A stretch of 64,000 nucleotides of DNA, from the NCBI GenBank assembly GCA_037443945.1, contig JBBINH010000002.1:62001-126000 (forward strand), in the 5' to 3' direction. Positions 50,449 through 59,277 of the stretch are shown piece after piece (the first letter of the stretch is position 1; each line of letters starts with the position of its first letter). Position numbers and translations under genes: made by a program. The notes under the pieces are model-generated. The model saw nothing but the letters and a program-made list of their open reading frames with translations, was not told where the DNA came from and did no database searches. The DNA is from SSF26 sp037443945 (GTDB lineage Bacteria; Chloroflexota; Anaerolineae; J102).

Positions 50449-51429
50449 ATGACGACTTCCGTTTGGATCGACGATTTTCGGCCCTCTGCGGCCCAGCTCG
50501 AGGCGCTGCTGGCGGTTTATCGTTACGGCCGCTATCTGGAGAACTATCGCCTGCCCCCTGAGCGGAGTCGCGCCCATGAGCGCCGGTTGTTGGAGCAGGC
50601 CCTGAGTCGCCCCGACGCAATGACGGTGGCCGTCACCGAAGGGATGACGGTGGACGGTCTGCTCGTGGGCCACTATAGCGCCTGGGATAGCGAGCATTTC
50701 GGCTACGGGGTGGCCGTTATCGACGGCATCTACCTGGCGGAGAAGGGCTATGCGCACGACCGGCTTGTGGCCGACCGGCTTGTAGCCGGGTTTATGGAGT
50801 GGTGTCGCAGGCGACGGATCCGTTTTGCCTCGATGCGCCTGTCGAGCCTCCAACTTGCGGCCATTCATGCCCTGGAACAGGCCGGATTCCGGTACATCGA
50901 GAGTTACATCTACAACGTCTTCGACCTCGATCGGCTGGGCAAGCCCGACGCCTCCCTGCCGACGCTGCGTCCGGCCCGTGCGGAGGACGAAGCCATCATG
51001 ATGGGCTATGCGCCGGGCGCCTTTGCCACCCAACGCTTTCATGCCGATCCCCGGATTGAGCCCGAGAAAGCGGAAGGGCTCTATCGCAAATGGATTGTCT
51101 CGGCGTTTGCCGATCCGCAGCGGGAAACCCTGGTTATGGAAGAGGACGGCCGTCCTGTGGCTTTCATGGTCTATCGTGGGGAGGACCATCGGTCCACGTT
51201 AGGGCTGCGTCTGATCGCTTTGAACATGGCGCTGCTCGATCCCGAAAGCCGCGGTAAAGGTCTGGGTAACCGCTTCTATTCGGCGCTGCTGCATCATTAT
51301 GCGCGTGAAGGCTTTGAACTTGTGGAATCAGGACTTTCTATGCGCAATCAAGTTTCGCTCAACTGGCATAATAAAGCCGGTTTTCGGGTCGTCAGCACGC
51401 AAATTACCCTGCATGCCTGGTTAGACTGA
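50449..51429 (+). CDS. GNAT acetyltransferase, WecD/RffC-like aminosugar N-acetyltransferase
   Basis: The protein has 326 residues from ATG 50449. The N-terminal half has the WecD-like motif WDSEHFGYGVAVIDG, and the C-terminal half carries the acetyl-CoA-binding GNAT block LDPESRGKGLGNRFYSAL plus LNWHNKAGFRVV. WecD acetylates the 4-amino group of dTDP-4-amino-4,6-dideoxygalactose, so an N-acetylation step on a nucleotide aminosugar made by the adjacent DegT enzyme is likely. It sits between the Gfo/Idh gene and the epimerase gene with gaps of 14 and 11 bases. Confidence 0.83.
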   Translation: MTTSVWIDDFRPSAAQLEALLAVYRYGRYLENYRLPPERSRAHERRLLEQALSRPDAMTVAVTEGMTVDGLLVGHYSAWDSEHFGYGVAVIDGIYLAEKGYAHDRLVADRLVAGFMEWCRRRRIRFASMRLSSLQLAAIHALEQAGFRYIESYIYNVFDLDRLGKPDASLPTLRPARAEDEAIMMGYAPGAFATQRFHADPRIEPEKAEGLYRKWIVSAFADPQRETLVMEEDGRPVAFMVYRGEDHRSTLGLRLIALNMALLDPESRGKGLGNRFYSALLHHYAREGFELVESGLSMRNQVSLNWHNKAGFRVVSTQITLHAWLD

Positions 51430-51440
51430 ACAAGACATCC

Positions 51441-52451
51441 ATGGCTCAAAAACGCTATCTTGTCACCGGTGGCGCCGGTTTCATCGGTTCGGAACTGGTG
51501 GCCCAGTTGGTTGCCACCGGCGCCGAGGTCATCGTCATCGACAATCTGGTCAACGGCAAGGTCGAGAACCTGGCCGGTTTACCTGCCGAACGCGTGCGTC
51601 TGGTCGTGGCCGATGTGCGCGAGATCGGGCCCATGGCCGACCGGCTGGAAGGCATCGACGGCATCTTCCATCTGGCCTGTCTGGGGGTGCGCCATTCCAT
51701 CCATTCGCCCCAGGAGAACCACGAGGTCAATGCCACGGCGACGTTGCGGTTGTTGCAGGCGGCCCGGCGGGCCGGCGTGCCGCGTTTTGTCTATGTCTCG
51801 ACCTCCGAGGTCTACGGCACGGCCCGTCAGGTTCCGATGACCGAGGAGCATCCCACCTTTCCGAATACGGTCTACGGCGCCTCAAAGCTGGCCGGCGAAT
51901 GCTATGCCCGCGCTTTCTATCAGACCTATGGCTATCCCACCGTGGTCGTGCGGCCTTTCAATGCCTATGGCCCGCGCAGTCATCACGAGGGCGATAGCGG
52001 CGAGGTGATCCCGCGCTTCATGTTGCGGGCCATGGCCGGTCGGCCCATGGTCATCTTCGGCGACGGGGAACAGACGCGCGATTTCACCTTTGTCAGCGAT
52101 ACGGCGCGCGGCATCCGCCTGGCGGGTCTGAGCGCCGCCGCTGTGGGCGAGACCATCAACATCGGCAGCGGCTTCGAGATCAGCATCAACCGTCTGGCCG
52201 CCGAGGTGGCCGCCGTCCTGGGCCTGCCGGAGGCAAATGTGGTCTATGACGAGCCGCGACCGGGCGATGTTTTGCGCCTGTATGCCGATATCGGGAAAGC
52301 GCGGGCGCTGTTGGGCTACGAACCGCAGATCACCCTCCGCCAGGGCCTGGCGCAACTGGCGGCCTGGTATCGGGCGCAGGGCCGGTCGCCGGAAGAACTG
52401 CTGGCGGCCGAAGTCGTGCGCAATTGGCAACCGGTGGGAGCCATCTCATGA
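51441..52451 (+). CDS. NAD-dependent nucleotide-sugar epimerase/dehydratase (extended SDR)
   Basis: The protein has 336 residues. YLVTGGAGFIGSELVAQLV is the NAD-binding motif; the catalytic set is VYVSTSEVYGTA and NTVYGASKLAGECYARAF (YxxxK), with VVVRPFNAYGPRSHHEGD typical of UDP-glucose 4-epimerase/UDP-glucuronate decarboxylase relatives. Its precise product is unclear. It overlaps the aminotransferase gene in ATGA. It could also provide the missing ADP-heptose epimerase step, but its motifs fit the UDP-sugar group better. Confidence 0.9.
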   Translation: MAQKRYLVTGGAGFIGSELVAQLVATGAEVIVIDNLVNGKVENLAGLPAERVRLVVADVREIGPMADRLEGIDGIFHLACLGVRHSIHSPQENHEVNATATLRLLQAARRAGVPRFVYVSTSEVYGTARQVPMTEEHPTFPNTVYGASKLAGECYARAFYQTYGYPTVVVRPFNAYGPRSHHEGDSGEVIPRFMLRAMAGRPMVIFGDGEQTRDFTFVSDTARGIRLAGLSAAAVGETINIGSGFEISINRLAAEVAAVLGLPEANVVYDEPRPGDVLRLYADIGKARALLGYEPQITLRQGLAQLAAWYRAQGRSPEELLAAEVVRNWQPVGAIS

Positions 52452-53659
52452 GTCCTGCCCCACTTATCCCTGTAGCGCGACCCTGGCTGGGCGAAGAAGA
52501 AGCCATCGCCGCCCGGCGTCCCATCCTCTCCGGTTGGGTGACCCAGGGTCCGGAAGTCGCCGCTTTTGAGACCGAATTCGCCGCCTACGTCGGTGCTCCC
52601 TTTGCCTGTGCCGTCTCCAACTGCACCACGGCCCTTCATCTGGCCCTGCGGGCCGTGGGCGTGGGACCGGGCGACGAGGTCATCACGGTCAGCCATTCTT
52701 TCATTGCCACGGCCAACGCCGTGCGCTATTGCGGCGCCGTGCCGGTCTTTGTGGATATCGACCCGGCCACCTTCAACATGGACCCGGCCCGGGTGGAAGA
52801 AGTCATCGGCCCGCGCACCCGCGCCATCCTCTGTGTCCATCAGATCGGCATGCCCTGCGACCTGGCGGCGCTGTTGGCCATCGCCCGGCGCCATCACCTG
52901 GCCCTGGTCGAGGATGCCGCCTGCGCCGTAGGCAGCGCCATCCTGTGGGAGGGCCGTTGGGAACGGATCGGCAAACCGCACGGCGATGTGGCCTGTTTTT
53001 CCTTCCATCCCCGCAAGCTCCTGACCACCGGCGACGGCGGCATGATCACCACGGCCAACCCCGACTGGGATGCCAAATTCCGCCTGTGGCGCCAACACAG
53101 CATGGGCGTACCCGACCTGGTCCGGCACAGCGCCGATCGGGTTATCTTCGAGGAATACGGCGAGCTGGGCTACAATTACCGGATGACCGACATCCAGGCT
53201 GCCGTCGGGCGCGAGCAGCTCAAACGGTTGCCCGCCCTTCTGGCGCGGCGGCGAGAACAGGTGGAACGCTATCGGTTGCTCCTGGCCGACATCCCCGGCC
53301 TGGTCCTGCCGGAGGAACCGGCCTGGGCCCGCAGCAACTGGCAGAGCTTTTGTGTGCGCCTGCCGGACGGATGCGACCAGCGTCAGGTCATGCAGGCGTT
53401 GCTCGCCGCCGGGATCGCCACGCGTCGCGGGGTGATGTGCGCCCATCGCGAACGGGCCTATGAACGGGAACCCTGGTCATGCGGCCTGGGGCCCGGACCC
53501 TGTGGTTGTCCACCCCGCACCTGTCGGCGCCTGTCTCACAGCGAACGAGCCCAGGACCGCACCATCCTGCTGCCTCTGTATCATGAGTTGAGCGAAGCCG
53601 ACCAGGAACGCATCGCCATTGCCCTGCGCACGGTCCTGGCCGGGCAAGGTTCGCCCTGA
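52448..53659 (+). CDS. DegT/DnrJ/EryC1-family sugar aminotransferase
   Basis: The protein has 403 residues from ATG 52448. The fold type I PLP site is clear: SNCTTALHLALRAVGVGPGD, ITVSHSFIATANAVRYCGA, VEDAACAVGS and the Schiff-base lysine in FSFHPRKLLTTGDGGMI. It aminates a keto-sugar nucleotide using glutamate. A Cys-rich stretch near the C-terminus (CGLGPGPCGCPPRTC) is unusual for the family and could bind metal. It matches an ArnB/RffA role with the WecD-like enzyme next to it. Confidence 0.92.
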   Translation: MSPAPLIPVARPWLGEEEAIAARRPILSGWVTQGPEVAAFETEFAAYVGAPFACAVSNCTTALHLALRAVGVGPGDEVITVSHSFIATANAVRYCGAVPVFVDIDPATFNMDPARVEEVIGPRTRAILCVHQIGMPCDLAALLAIARRHHLALVEDAACAVGSAILWEGRWERIGKPHGDVACFSFHPRKLLTTGDGGMITTANPDWDAKFRLWRQHSMGVPDLVRHSADRVIFEEYGELGYNYRMTDIQAAVGREQLKRLPALLARRREQVERYRLLLADIPGLVLPEEPAWARSNWQSFCVRLPDGCDQRQVMQALLAAGIATRRGVMCAHRERAYEREPWSCGLGPGPCGCPPRTCRRLSHSERAQDRTILLPLYHELSEADQERIAIALRTVLAGQGSP

Positions 53660-53692
53660 TTCTCTTCCCTCTTTTCCCGCCGTCTCGGCCCT

Positions 53693-54685
53693 GTGTCTGT
53701 CACCCTCTCGGTTATCACCCCCGCTTATAACGAGGCCCCCAATCTGCCGGTCCTGTACGAACGCCTGCAGCGGGTTTTGGAGGCGTTGGCCGTGGACTGG
53801 GAATGGGTTATCGTGGACGACCATTCCCATGACGACACGTTTGCCGTGGTGAATGCCCTGGCTCAGCACAACCCGCGTGTGCGCGGCTTGCGCCTGGCCC
53901 GCAACTCGGGGTCCCATAAGGCCATCACCTGCGGTCTCCATCACGCCGTGGGCGAGGCGGCCGTGGTCCTCGCTGCCGATCTCCAAGACCCACCGGAGAC
54001 GTTGCCCGTGCTGCTGAACGCCTGGCGCCAGGGTGCTCAGGTGGTATGGGCGGTGCGGGCCCACCGCGCCGAAAGCGCCGGACGGGTAGGCTTTGCCCGG
54101 CTTTATTACCTCCTGATGCGCCGTCTCGTAGGCATCAAGGAGATGCCGGCCACCGGCGCCGATTTTTTCTTGCTCGATCGTCGGGTTGTCGAGGCCCTGC
54201 GTCGGTTCCGCGAGAGCAACGTCAGCCTGATGGCCCTGATTACCTGGATGGGCTTCCGCCAGGTGGCCGTGCCCTATGACAAGCAAGCCCGGCTTTACGG
54301 CCGATCCGGGTGGAGTCTGGGCAAAAAACTCAAGCTGGTGGTGGATTCGATCACCTCTTTTTCCTATCTGCCCATTCGCCTGATGTCGGCCGCCGGTTTC
54401 CTCACGGCCATCCTCGGTTTTCTGTACGCCGGGGTGGTGACGGTCAATGCGCTGGCCGGCCGACCGCCGCAGGGATGGGCATCGCTTATGGTCGCCGTCC
54501 TGGTCTTGGGCGGTCTGCAGATGCTGATGATGGGCGTCTTGGGCGAGTATTTGTGGCGGGCGCTCGATGAGGCCCGACGGCGGCCGCCCTACCTGATCGA
54601 AGCTATGACGCCAACTGCCGATGCCGCTCCGGATGGGCAGGAGACCCCGGCGTCTTTAGCCATGACGAGCGAGAGGGCTTCATGA
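53693..54685 (+). CDS. Family 2 glycosyltransferase, polyprenyl-phosphate type (DPM1/GtrB/ArnC-like)
   Basis: The protein has 330 residues starting at GTG 53693 (the only start before the GT-A core); no ribosome site is evident. Motifs: LSVITPAYNEAPNLPVLYER, EWVIVDDHSHDDT, RNSGSHKAITCGLHHA, VVLAADLQDPPE (DLQDPP, the hallmark of this subfamily) and YDKQARLYGRSGWS (R-x-x-G-x-S-x-W-like). Two C-terminal membrane helices follow (LMSAAGFLTAILGFLYAGVV; LMVAVLVLGGLQMLMMGVLG). It should attach a sugar to undecaprenyl phosphate, the donor for GT-C enzymes after flipping. Confidence 0.92.
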   Translation: MSVTLSVITPAYNEAPNLPVLYERLQRVLEALAVDWEWVIVDDHSHDDTFAVVNALAQHNPRVRGLRLARNSGSHKAITCGLHHAVGEAAVVLAADLQDPPETLPVLLNAWRQGAQVVWAVRAHRAESAGRVGFARLYYLLMRRLVGIKEMPATGADFFLLDRRVVEALRRFRESNVSLMALITWMGFRQVAVPYDKQARLYGRSGWSLGKKLKLVVDSITSFSYLPIRLMSAAGFLTAILGFLYAGVVTVNALAGRPPQGWASLMVAVLVLGGLQMLMMGVLGEYLWRALDEARRRPPYLIEAMTPTADAAPDGQETPASLAMTSERAS

Positions 54686-56409
54686 CCTGGCCACCGTTCT
54701 TCAAAGACCTGCGTCGCCGCTTTGGCCGTCGCCGGAGACAGGAGTCGGCCCCTGTCCTGGCCACCGACTGGCAGGCGTTGCTTGCCCCCCATCGCCGGCT
54801 CTGGGAGGAGGCCGTCCTGCGCGCGCGGGGAGGGCCGCGGGTGCTCATAGCCACCAGCATCGGCGGCCATCCCGGCGTGAGCACGGTCGAGACCCTGCTG
54901 GGCGTTGCCCTGACCCTGCGCGGGGCCGAGGTCCATTTTCTGTTGTGCGATGCCTTCCTACCCGCGTGCATGGAGGCGACCTGGAAAAAGCCGGATCGCC
55001 ATGCCGATTTTGTGCGCCGGGGGCCGCAGGCCCATCTGTGCCGACGTTGCTGGGCCGAGGGTCAGGCCATGTTTACGCCCCTGGGTCTGCCCCTGCATCG
55101 CTACAGCGAATGGGTCACGGCTGCCGATCGTCGCGAGGCCGAGGCGCTGGCGCATGACCTGGCCTACGATGCCATCCCTGCCTTCCGCCCGGAAGGACTG
55201 GCCGTCGGCGAACACGCCCTGGCCGGCGCCTTGCGTTACTACGCCCGCGGGGACTTGCGCGACGAACCCGATGCCGAGGCCGTGTTGCGGCGCTATCTGC
55301 GGGCCGCCATCCTGACGACTCGCGCCACCCAGCGTTTGTTTGACCGCTTCGCCTTCGTGGCCGCCTGTTTCAATCACGGCATCTACGTCCCCCAGGGGTT
55401 GATCGGTGAGGTGGCCCGTCGGCGTCGGGTGCGCGTCATCAACTGGAACACGGCCTATCGTCAGAAGTGTTTCATCTTCAGCCACGACGATACCTATCAT
55501 CACACGCTGATGGCCGAACCCGTGACCGCCTGGGAGGACCTGCCCTGGACGCCGACCATGGAACAGGCGATCATGGACTATCTGGTCAGCCGTTGGTACG
55601 GCACGCGCGATTGGGTGTGGTTCCACGAACATCCCCAACACGACCTGGATGCCATCGTGGCCGAGCTGGGTCTGGATATGACCAAACCCCTTATCGGGCT
55701 GCTGACCAATGTCATGTGGGACGCCCAACTGCACTATCCGGCCAACGCCTTTCCCAACATGCTCGATTGGGTGCTGCGCACCATCGCCTACTTTGCGCAG
55801 CGTCCGGAGTTGCAATTGGTCATCCGCATTCATCCGGCCGAGATACGCGGCACCATCCCCTCGCGACAGAAAATCGCCGATGAGATCGCCCGTGCCTATC
55901 CCCGGCTGCCTGCCAACATCTTCGTCATCCCTCCGGAAAGCCAGATCAGCACCTATGCCGTTATGCTGCGGTGCGATAGCGTGCTCATCTACGGGACCAA
56001 AACGGGCGTGGAGTTGACCAGCTTCGGCATCCCCGTCATCGTCGCCGGCGAGGCCTGGATCCGCAACAAGGGAGTGACGTTGGATGCGCGCACCGCCGAC
56101 GAGTACTTCGCTTTGCTGGACCGTCTTCCCCTGGGGCGGCGACTGGATGAGGCTACGGTGCAACGGGCCCGCAAGTACGCCTATCACTTTTTCTTCCGAC
56201 GGATGATCCCGATCGCGGTGATGGAACCCCTCAAGGGCTGGCCGCCCTACCGCGTGCATTTCGAAACCCTCGCCCCGCTGCAGCCCGGCGGCGATCCCGG
56301 CCTCGATATCATCTGCCGGGGTATCCTCGAGGGCACACCGTTTATCTACCCGGCCGAATCCCTGATGAGGCCGGAATCCGCGGCTTCGCTCGTTCCGGCG
56401 GTCGCATGA
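54682..56409 (+). CDS. Capsule KpsC/KpsS-like glycosyltransferase-type protein
   Basis: The protein has 575 residues coupled by ATGA overlap to the previous gene. The C-terminal half resembles capsule-synthesis KpsC/S-like GT-B domains: LQLVIRIHPAEIRG and LIYGTKTGVELTSFGIPVIV are the characteristic blocks. The N-terminal half (LIATSIGGHPGVSTVETLLG, then a CRRCWAEGQ pair of cysteines) I do not recognise. KpsC/S build the Kdo linker of group 2 capsules; whether this one uses a nonulosonate or another donor is unknown. Confidence is moderate for family and low for substrate. Confidence 0.7.
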   Translation: MTWPPFFKDLRRRFGRRRRQESAPVLATDWQALLAPHRRLWEEAVLRARGGPRVLIATSIGGHPGVSTVETLLGVALTLRGAEVHFLLCDAFLPACMEATWKKPDRHADFVRRGPQAHLCRRCWAEGQAMFTPLGLPLHRYSEWVTAADRREAEALAHDLAYDAIPAFRPEGLAVGEHALAGALRYYARGDLRDEPDAEAVLRRYLRAAILTTRATQRLFDRFAFVAACFNHGIYVPQGLIGEVARRRRVRVINWNTAYRQKCFIFSHDDTYHHTLMAEPVTAWEDLPWTPTMEQAIMDYLVSRWYGTRDWVWFHEHPQHDLDAIVAELGLDMTKPLIGLLTNVMWDAQLHYPANAFPNMLDWVLRTIAYFAQRPELQLVIRIHPAEIRGTIPSRQKIADEIARAYPRLPANIFVIPPESQISTYAVMLRCDSVLIYGTKTGVELTSFGIPVIVAGEAWIRNKGVTLDARTADEYFALLDRLPLGRRLDEATVQRARKYAYHFFFRRMIPIAVMEPLKGWPPYRVHFETLAPLQPGGDPGLDIICRGILEGTPFIYPAESLMRPESAASLVPAVA

Positions 56410-57644
56410 GTTCTTGGAGCCAAAGACTCGGCGCAGTTTACCGACGTCTTGTGCCGCCCGGACGGGACTTGCAGCTCCTGGCCGAGCCTCTTTTCCGCCT
56501 GCAAGGACGGCGACGGCCTCTGGCGCGTCTGCTCGATGCCCGACGGGTTCTTGTCATTCGTCCCGACCGCATCGGCGATGTGGTCCTCAGCTCGGCTTTT
56601 CTGCGCGAGCTGCGCCGTTCGCTGCCGGCCGATGCCCATGTCACCCTGCTGACCCGTCCGGAAGTGCGCGAGCTGGTGGCCTTGTGTCCGTATGTGGACG
56701 ACATCCTCACCTATCGCTGGGAACGATCCTGGAATCGGTCGCACCGGTTGCGCTATCATCGCGCCTGGACTTTGGCCCGAACCCAACTCTGGCGGCGCGG
56801 CATCGAGCTGGCCATCCTGCCGCGTTGGGATGTGGATCAGGATAACGCCCTGGTCATCGCCTATCTCAGCGGCGCCGCCTATCGCGTCGGCTACAGGCAG
56901 CAGGTCAGTCTGGCGCGAGCGGCCGGGGGGGATTTTTCCGGTCTTCTCACCCATGCGTATTTCCAGCCTCACATTCGCCATGAGGTCGAGCATAACCTGG
57001 CGATGGTGCGTTGGCTGGGCGGTCGGGTCGAGGAGGAGCGGTTGGAACTCTGGCTGGATGCCGACGATCGCCTCTGGGCGCAGGTTTTTCTGGCCCAACA
57101 GGGCTATCGCCGGGAACGACCGCTGGTAGCGCTGGCGCCGGGGACCAGGGAAGCCAAGCGGAACTGGCCGCTCGACCGGTACACGGCGCTGGCCGTCTGG
57201 CTTCAGGCCGAGCTCGGCGCTGCCGTCCTTCTCATCGGCGGTCCTCAAGAGCAGTCGTTAGCCGAAGCCATCCAGGCGGCCCTGGGCGATGGGGGCATCG
57301 TTGCCGCCGGTCGCGCCGGTTTGCGGCAGACAGGCGCTTTGCTCGAACACTGCGCCCTTTACATCGGCGGCGATACCGGCCCCATGCATATGGCCGCTGC
57401 CGCCGGGGCCACCGTGGTGGCGATCTCATGCCATCCGCGCCACGGTTCGCCGGCCAGCCCCAATGCCCCTGTACGTTTTGGCCCCTGGGGGCAGGGCCAT
57501 ATCGTCCTGCAACCGGAGGCTGCTCTGCCGCCCTGTCACGAGCAATGCACCGCCCGCGAGCCGCACTGTATCACGGCCGTGAGTTACGAGAAGGTGCGTG
57601 ACGCCGTCCTCAGGGTCTGGCAGGCGGCCCTGGTGGAAGTCTGA
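56406..57644 (+). CDS. Family 9 glycosyltransferase (ADP-heptose:glycan heptosyltransferase type)
   Basis: The protein has 412 residues in ATGA overlap with the previous gene. VLVIRPDRIGDVVLSSAFLR is the GT9 N-terminal signature. The C-terminal domain has LVALAPGTREAKRNWPLDRY, LLIGGPQEQ and CALYIGGDTGPMHMAAAAGA, the donor site of WaaC/WaaF. The GT9 donor is usually ADP-heptose, and the heptose-activation genes follow directly, so a heptosyltransferase is the best reading. In a cell without visible LPS genes the acceptor is likely an S-layer or other surface glycan. Confidence 0.9.
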   Translation: MSSWSQRLGAVYRRLVPPGRDLQLLAEPLFRLQGRRRPLARLLDARRVLVIRPDRIGDVVLSSAFLRELRRSLPADAHVTLLTRPEVRELVALCPYVDDILTYRWERSWNRSHRLRYHRAWTLARTQLWRRGIELAILPRWDVDQDNALVIAYLSGAAYRVGYRQQVSLARAAGGDFSGLLTHAYFQPHIRHEVEHNLAMVRWLGGRVEEERLELWLDADDRLWAQVFLAQQGYRRERPLVALAPGTREAKRNWPLDRYTALAVWLQAELGAAVLLIGGPQEQSLAEAIQAALGDGGIVAAGRAGLRQTGALLEHCALYIGGDTGPMHMAAAAGATVVAISCHPRHGSPASPNAPVRFGPWGQGHIVLQPEAALPPCHEQCTAREPHCITAVSYEKVRDAVLRVWQAALVEV

Positions 57645-57655
57645 GAGGAGTCGGG

Positions 57656-58759
57656 ATGGACGCCTGGGCGGATCGGATCGTCTCGCAGACACGCCTGTTG
57701 GAGCTGCGCGCAGCCTATCGCGCGGCAGGTAAGCGGGTGGTCAGCACGAACGGCGTTTTCGACCTGCTTCATCCCGGGCATATCGCCTTTCTGACAGAAG
57801 CGCGGGCGTTGGGCGATGTCCTGGTCGTCGGCCTCAACAGCGATGCCGGGGTGCGGCGGCTTAAGGGCGCCGGTCGGCCGCTGCTGTCGCAGAGCGAGCG
57901 GGCCCTGATGCTGGCGGCCTTGCGGCCGGTGGACCACGTTACCATCTTCGAGGAGGATACGCCTGCGGCCTGGTTGGCCGCCTTGCAGCCCGATATCCAC
58001 TGCAAAGCGGCCGATTACAGCGCCGATGCCCTGCCCGAAGCCGAAGCCGTCCGCCGCGGGGGCGGCGAAATCCGCATCTTGCCCTTGCGGGAGGGGATTT
58101 CCACCTCCCACCTGGTCGAACGGATTCTACTCGCCACCCGGCAGGAGGAACCGACGACCGGGGCAACGACGAGACGCAGCGCAGACCATGTCATGGCCGA
58201 ATTGTTGCGGGGGAGCAATGTCCTGCGCCAGACGGCCTACCGCCTGAGCCGGGAGATCGCGGCAGCAGCCGAATGTCTGGTGGCCACCCTGCGCAACGGC
58301 GGCAAAGTGTTGCTCTGCGGCAACGGCGGCAGCGCAGCCGACGCCCAACACATCGCCGCCGAGCTGGTGGTGCGCTTTCGTCGCCATCGCCTGGCTCTGC
58401 CCGCTCTGGCGTTGACGACCGATACCTCCATCCTCACCGCCGCCGGTAATGACTACGGCTTCGAGCACATTTTTGCCCGCCAGGTCGAGGCCTGGGGCCG
58501 GCCCGGCGATGTGCTCGTCGCCATTTCGACGAGTGGTCGTTCGGCCAATGTCCTCCGGGCCGTGACAACGGCGCACAGCCTGGGCCTGGTGGTGATCGGC
58601 CTGACCGGCGGGCAAGCGGCTCCTCTCCATACCCAGGCCGATCTCGTTCTGGCCGTGCCGGCGGTCGAGACTGCCCTTATTCAGCAGGCCCATATCGCCA
58701 TCCTGCATCTCCTTTGCGACCTGGTTGAACACCACTTTCTGACGGCAGAGGTCCCATGA
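57656..58759 (+). CDS. Fusion: heptose-1-phosphate adenylyltransferase (RfaE2/HldE C-domain) + sedoheptulose-7-phosphate isomerase (GmhA)
   Basis: The protein has 367 residues with AGGAG before its ATG. Residues 1-165 are the nucleotidyltransferase: VVSTNGVFDLLHPGHIAFL (HxGH), VVGLNSDAGVRRLKG and REGISTSHLVERI. Residues 180-367 are a SIS-fold GmhA: LLCGNGGSAADAQHIAAELV, GDVLVAISTSGRSANVLRA and the isomerase tail. GmhA starts the ADP-heptose pathway from sedoheptulose 7-phosphate and the adenylyltransferase ends it, so one chain holds the first and last steps. The usual HldE fusion joins the adenylyltransferase to the kinase; here the kinase is separate. Confidence 0.92.
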   Translation: MDAWADRIVSQTRLLELRAAYRAAGKRVVSTNGVFDLLHPGHIAFLTEARALGDVLVVGLNSDAGVRRLKGAGRPLLSQSERALMLAALRPVDHVTIFEEDTPAAWLAALQPDIHCKAADYSADALPEAEAVRRGGGEIRILPLREGISTSHLVERILLATRQEEPTTGATTRRSADHVMAELLRGSNVLRQTAYRLSREIAAAAECLVATLRNGGKVLLCGNGGSAADAQHIAAELVVRFRRHRLALPALALTTDTSILTAAGNDYGFEHIFARQVEAWGRPGDVLVAISTSGRSANVLRAVTTAHSLGLVVIGLTGGQAAPLHTQADLVLAVPAVETALIQQAHIAILHLLCDLVEHHFLTAEVP

Positions 58760-59277
58760 GCGGTGCCGTGTTTCTCGATCGGGACGGTACGCTGAACGAG
58801 GATACGGGCTATCCCGCCCGACCGGAGGACTTGCGCCTGTTGCCCGGCGTCACGACGGCTCTGGCGGCCCTCCAGGCTGCCGGTTGGCCGCTGATCGTGG
58901 TCAGTAACCAGTCCGGGGTTGGGCGCGGCCTGTTCGGCATGGCCGAGCTGACGGCCATGGACCGCCACCTGCGCGCGCTGTTGGCGGCTGCCGGTGTCGA
59001 GCTCACGGCCGCCTATTACTGTCCGCACGCCCCCGAAGCCGGCTGTTCCTGCCGCAAACCGGCTCCCGGTCTTTTGTACCGGGCGGCCGCCGAATGGGGG
59101 ATTGACCTGACCCGCTCCTACATGGTGGGCGATGCCCTTAGCGATGTCAAGGCCGGCCGTGCCGCCGGCTGCCGGACCATCCTTTTGGGTGGTACCAGCG
59201 ATGAGGGTATCGCCGATGTCGTCGTTCCCGACCTGGCGAGTGCTGCTGCCTGGATCCTGGCCCATGGTTCCGACTGA
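58756..59277 (+). CDS. gmhB: D-glycero-D-manno-heptose 1,7-bisphosphate 7-phosphatase
   Basis: The protein has 173 residues in ATGA overlap with the fusion gene. HAD motif I is VFLDRDGTLNED, motif II is VVSNQSGVGRGLF, the zinc loop YYCPHAPEAGCSCRKP has the Cys-His-Cys-Cys set of GmhB, and motif IV is MVGDALSDVKAGRAAG. It removes the 7-phosphate in the ADP-heptose pathway, between the kinase and the adenylyltransferase. It overlaps the kinase gene by 14 bases. Confidence 0.94.
   Translation: MSGAVFLDRDGTLNEDTGYPARPEDLRLLPGVTTALAALQAAGWPLIVVSNQSGVGRGLFGMAELTAMDRHLRALLAAAGVELTAAYYCPHAPEAGCSCRKPAPGLLYRAAAEWGIDLTRSYMVGDALSDVKAGRAAGCRTILLGGTSDEGIADVVVPDLASAAAWILAHGSD

Noticed and set aside
51441..52451. 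Possible ADP-heptose 6-epimerase (HldD) to complete the heptose pathway
   Set aside because: Its motifs (VYVSTSEVYGTA, RPFNAYGPRSHHEGD) fit UDP-sugar epimerase/decarboxylase relatives better, and it is coupled to the aminotransferase gene, not to the heptose genes.
54958..56259. 433-codon minus-strand open frame
   Set aside because: Opposite the KpsC/S-like gene; no recognisable motif and a typical antisense composition.
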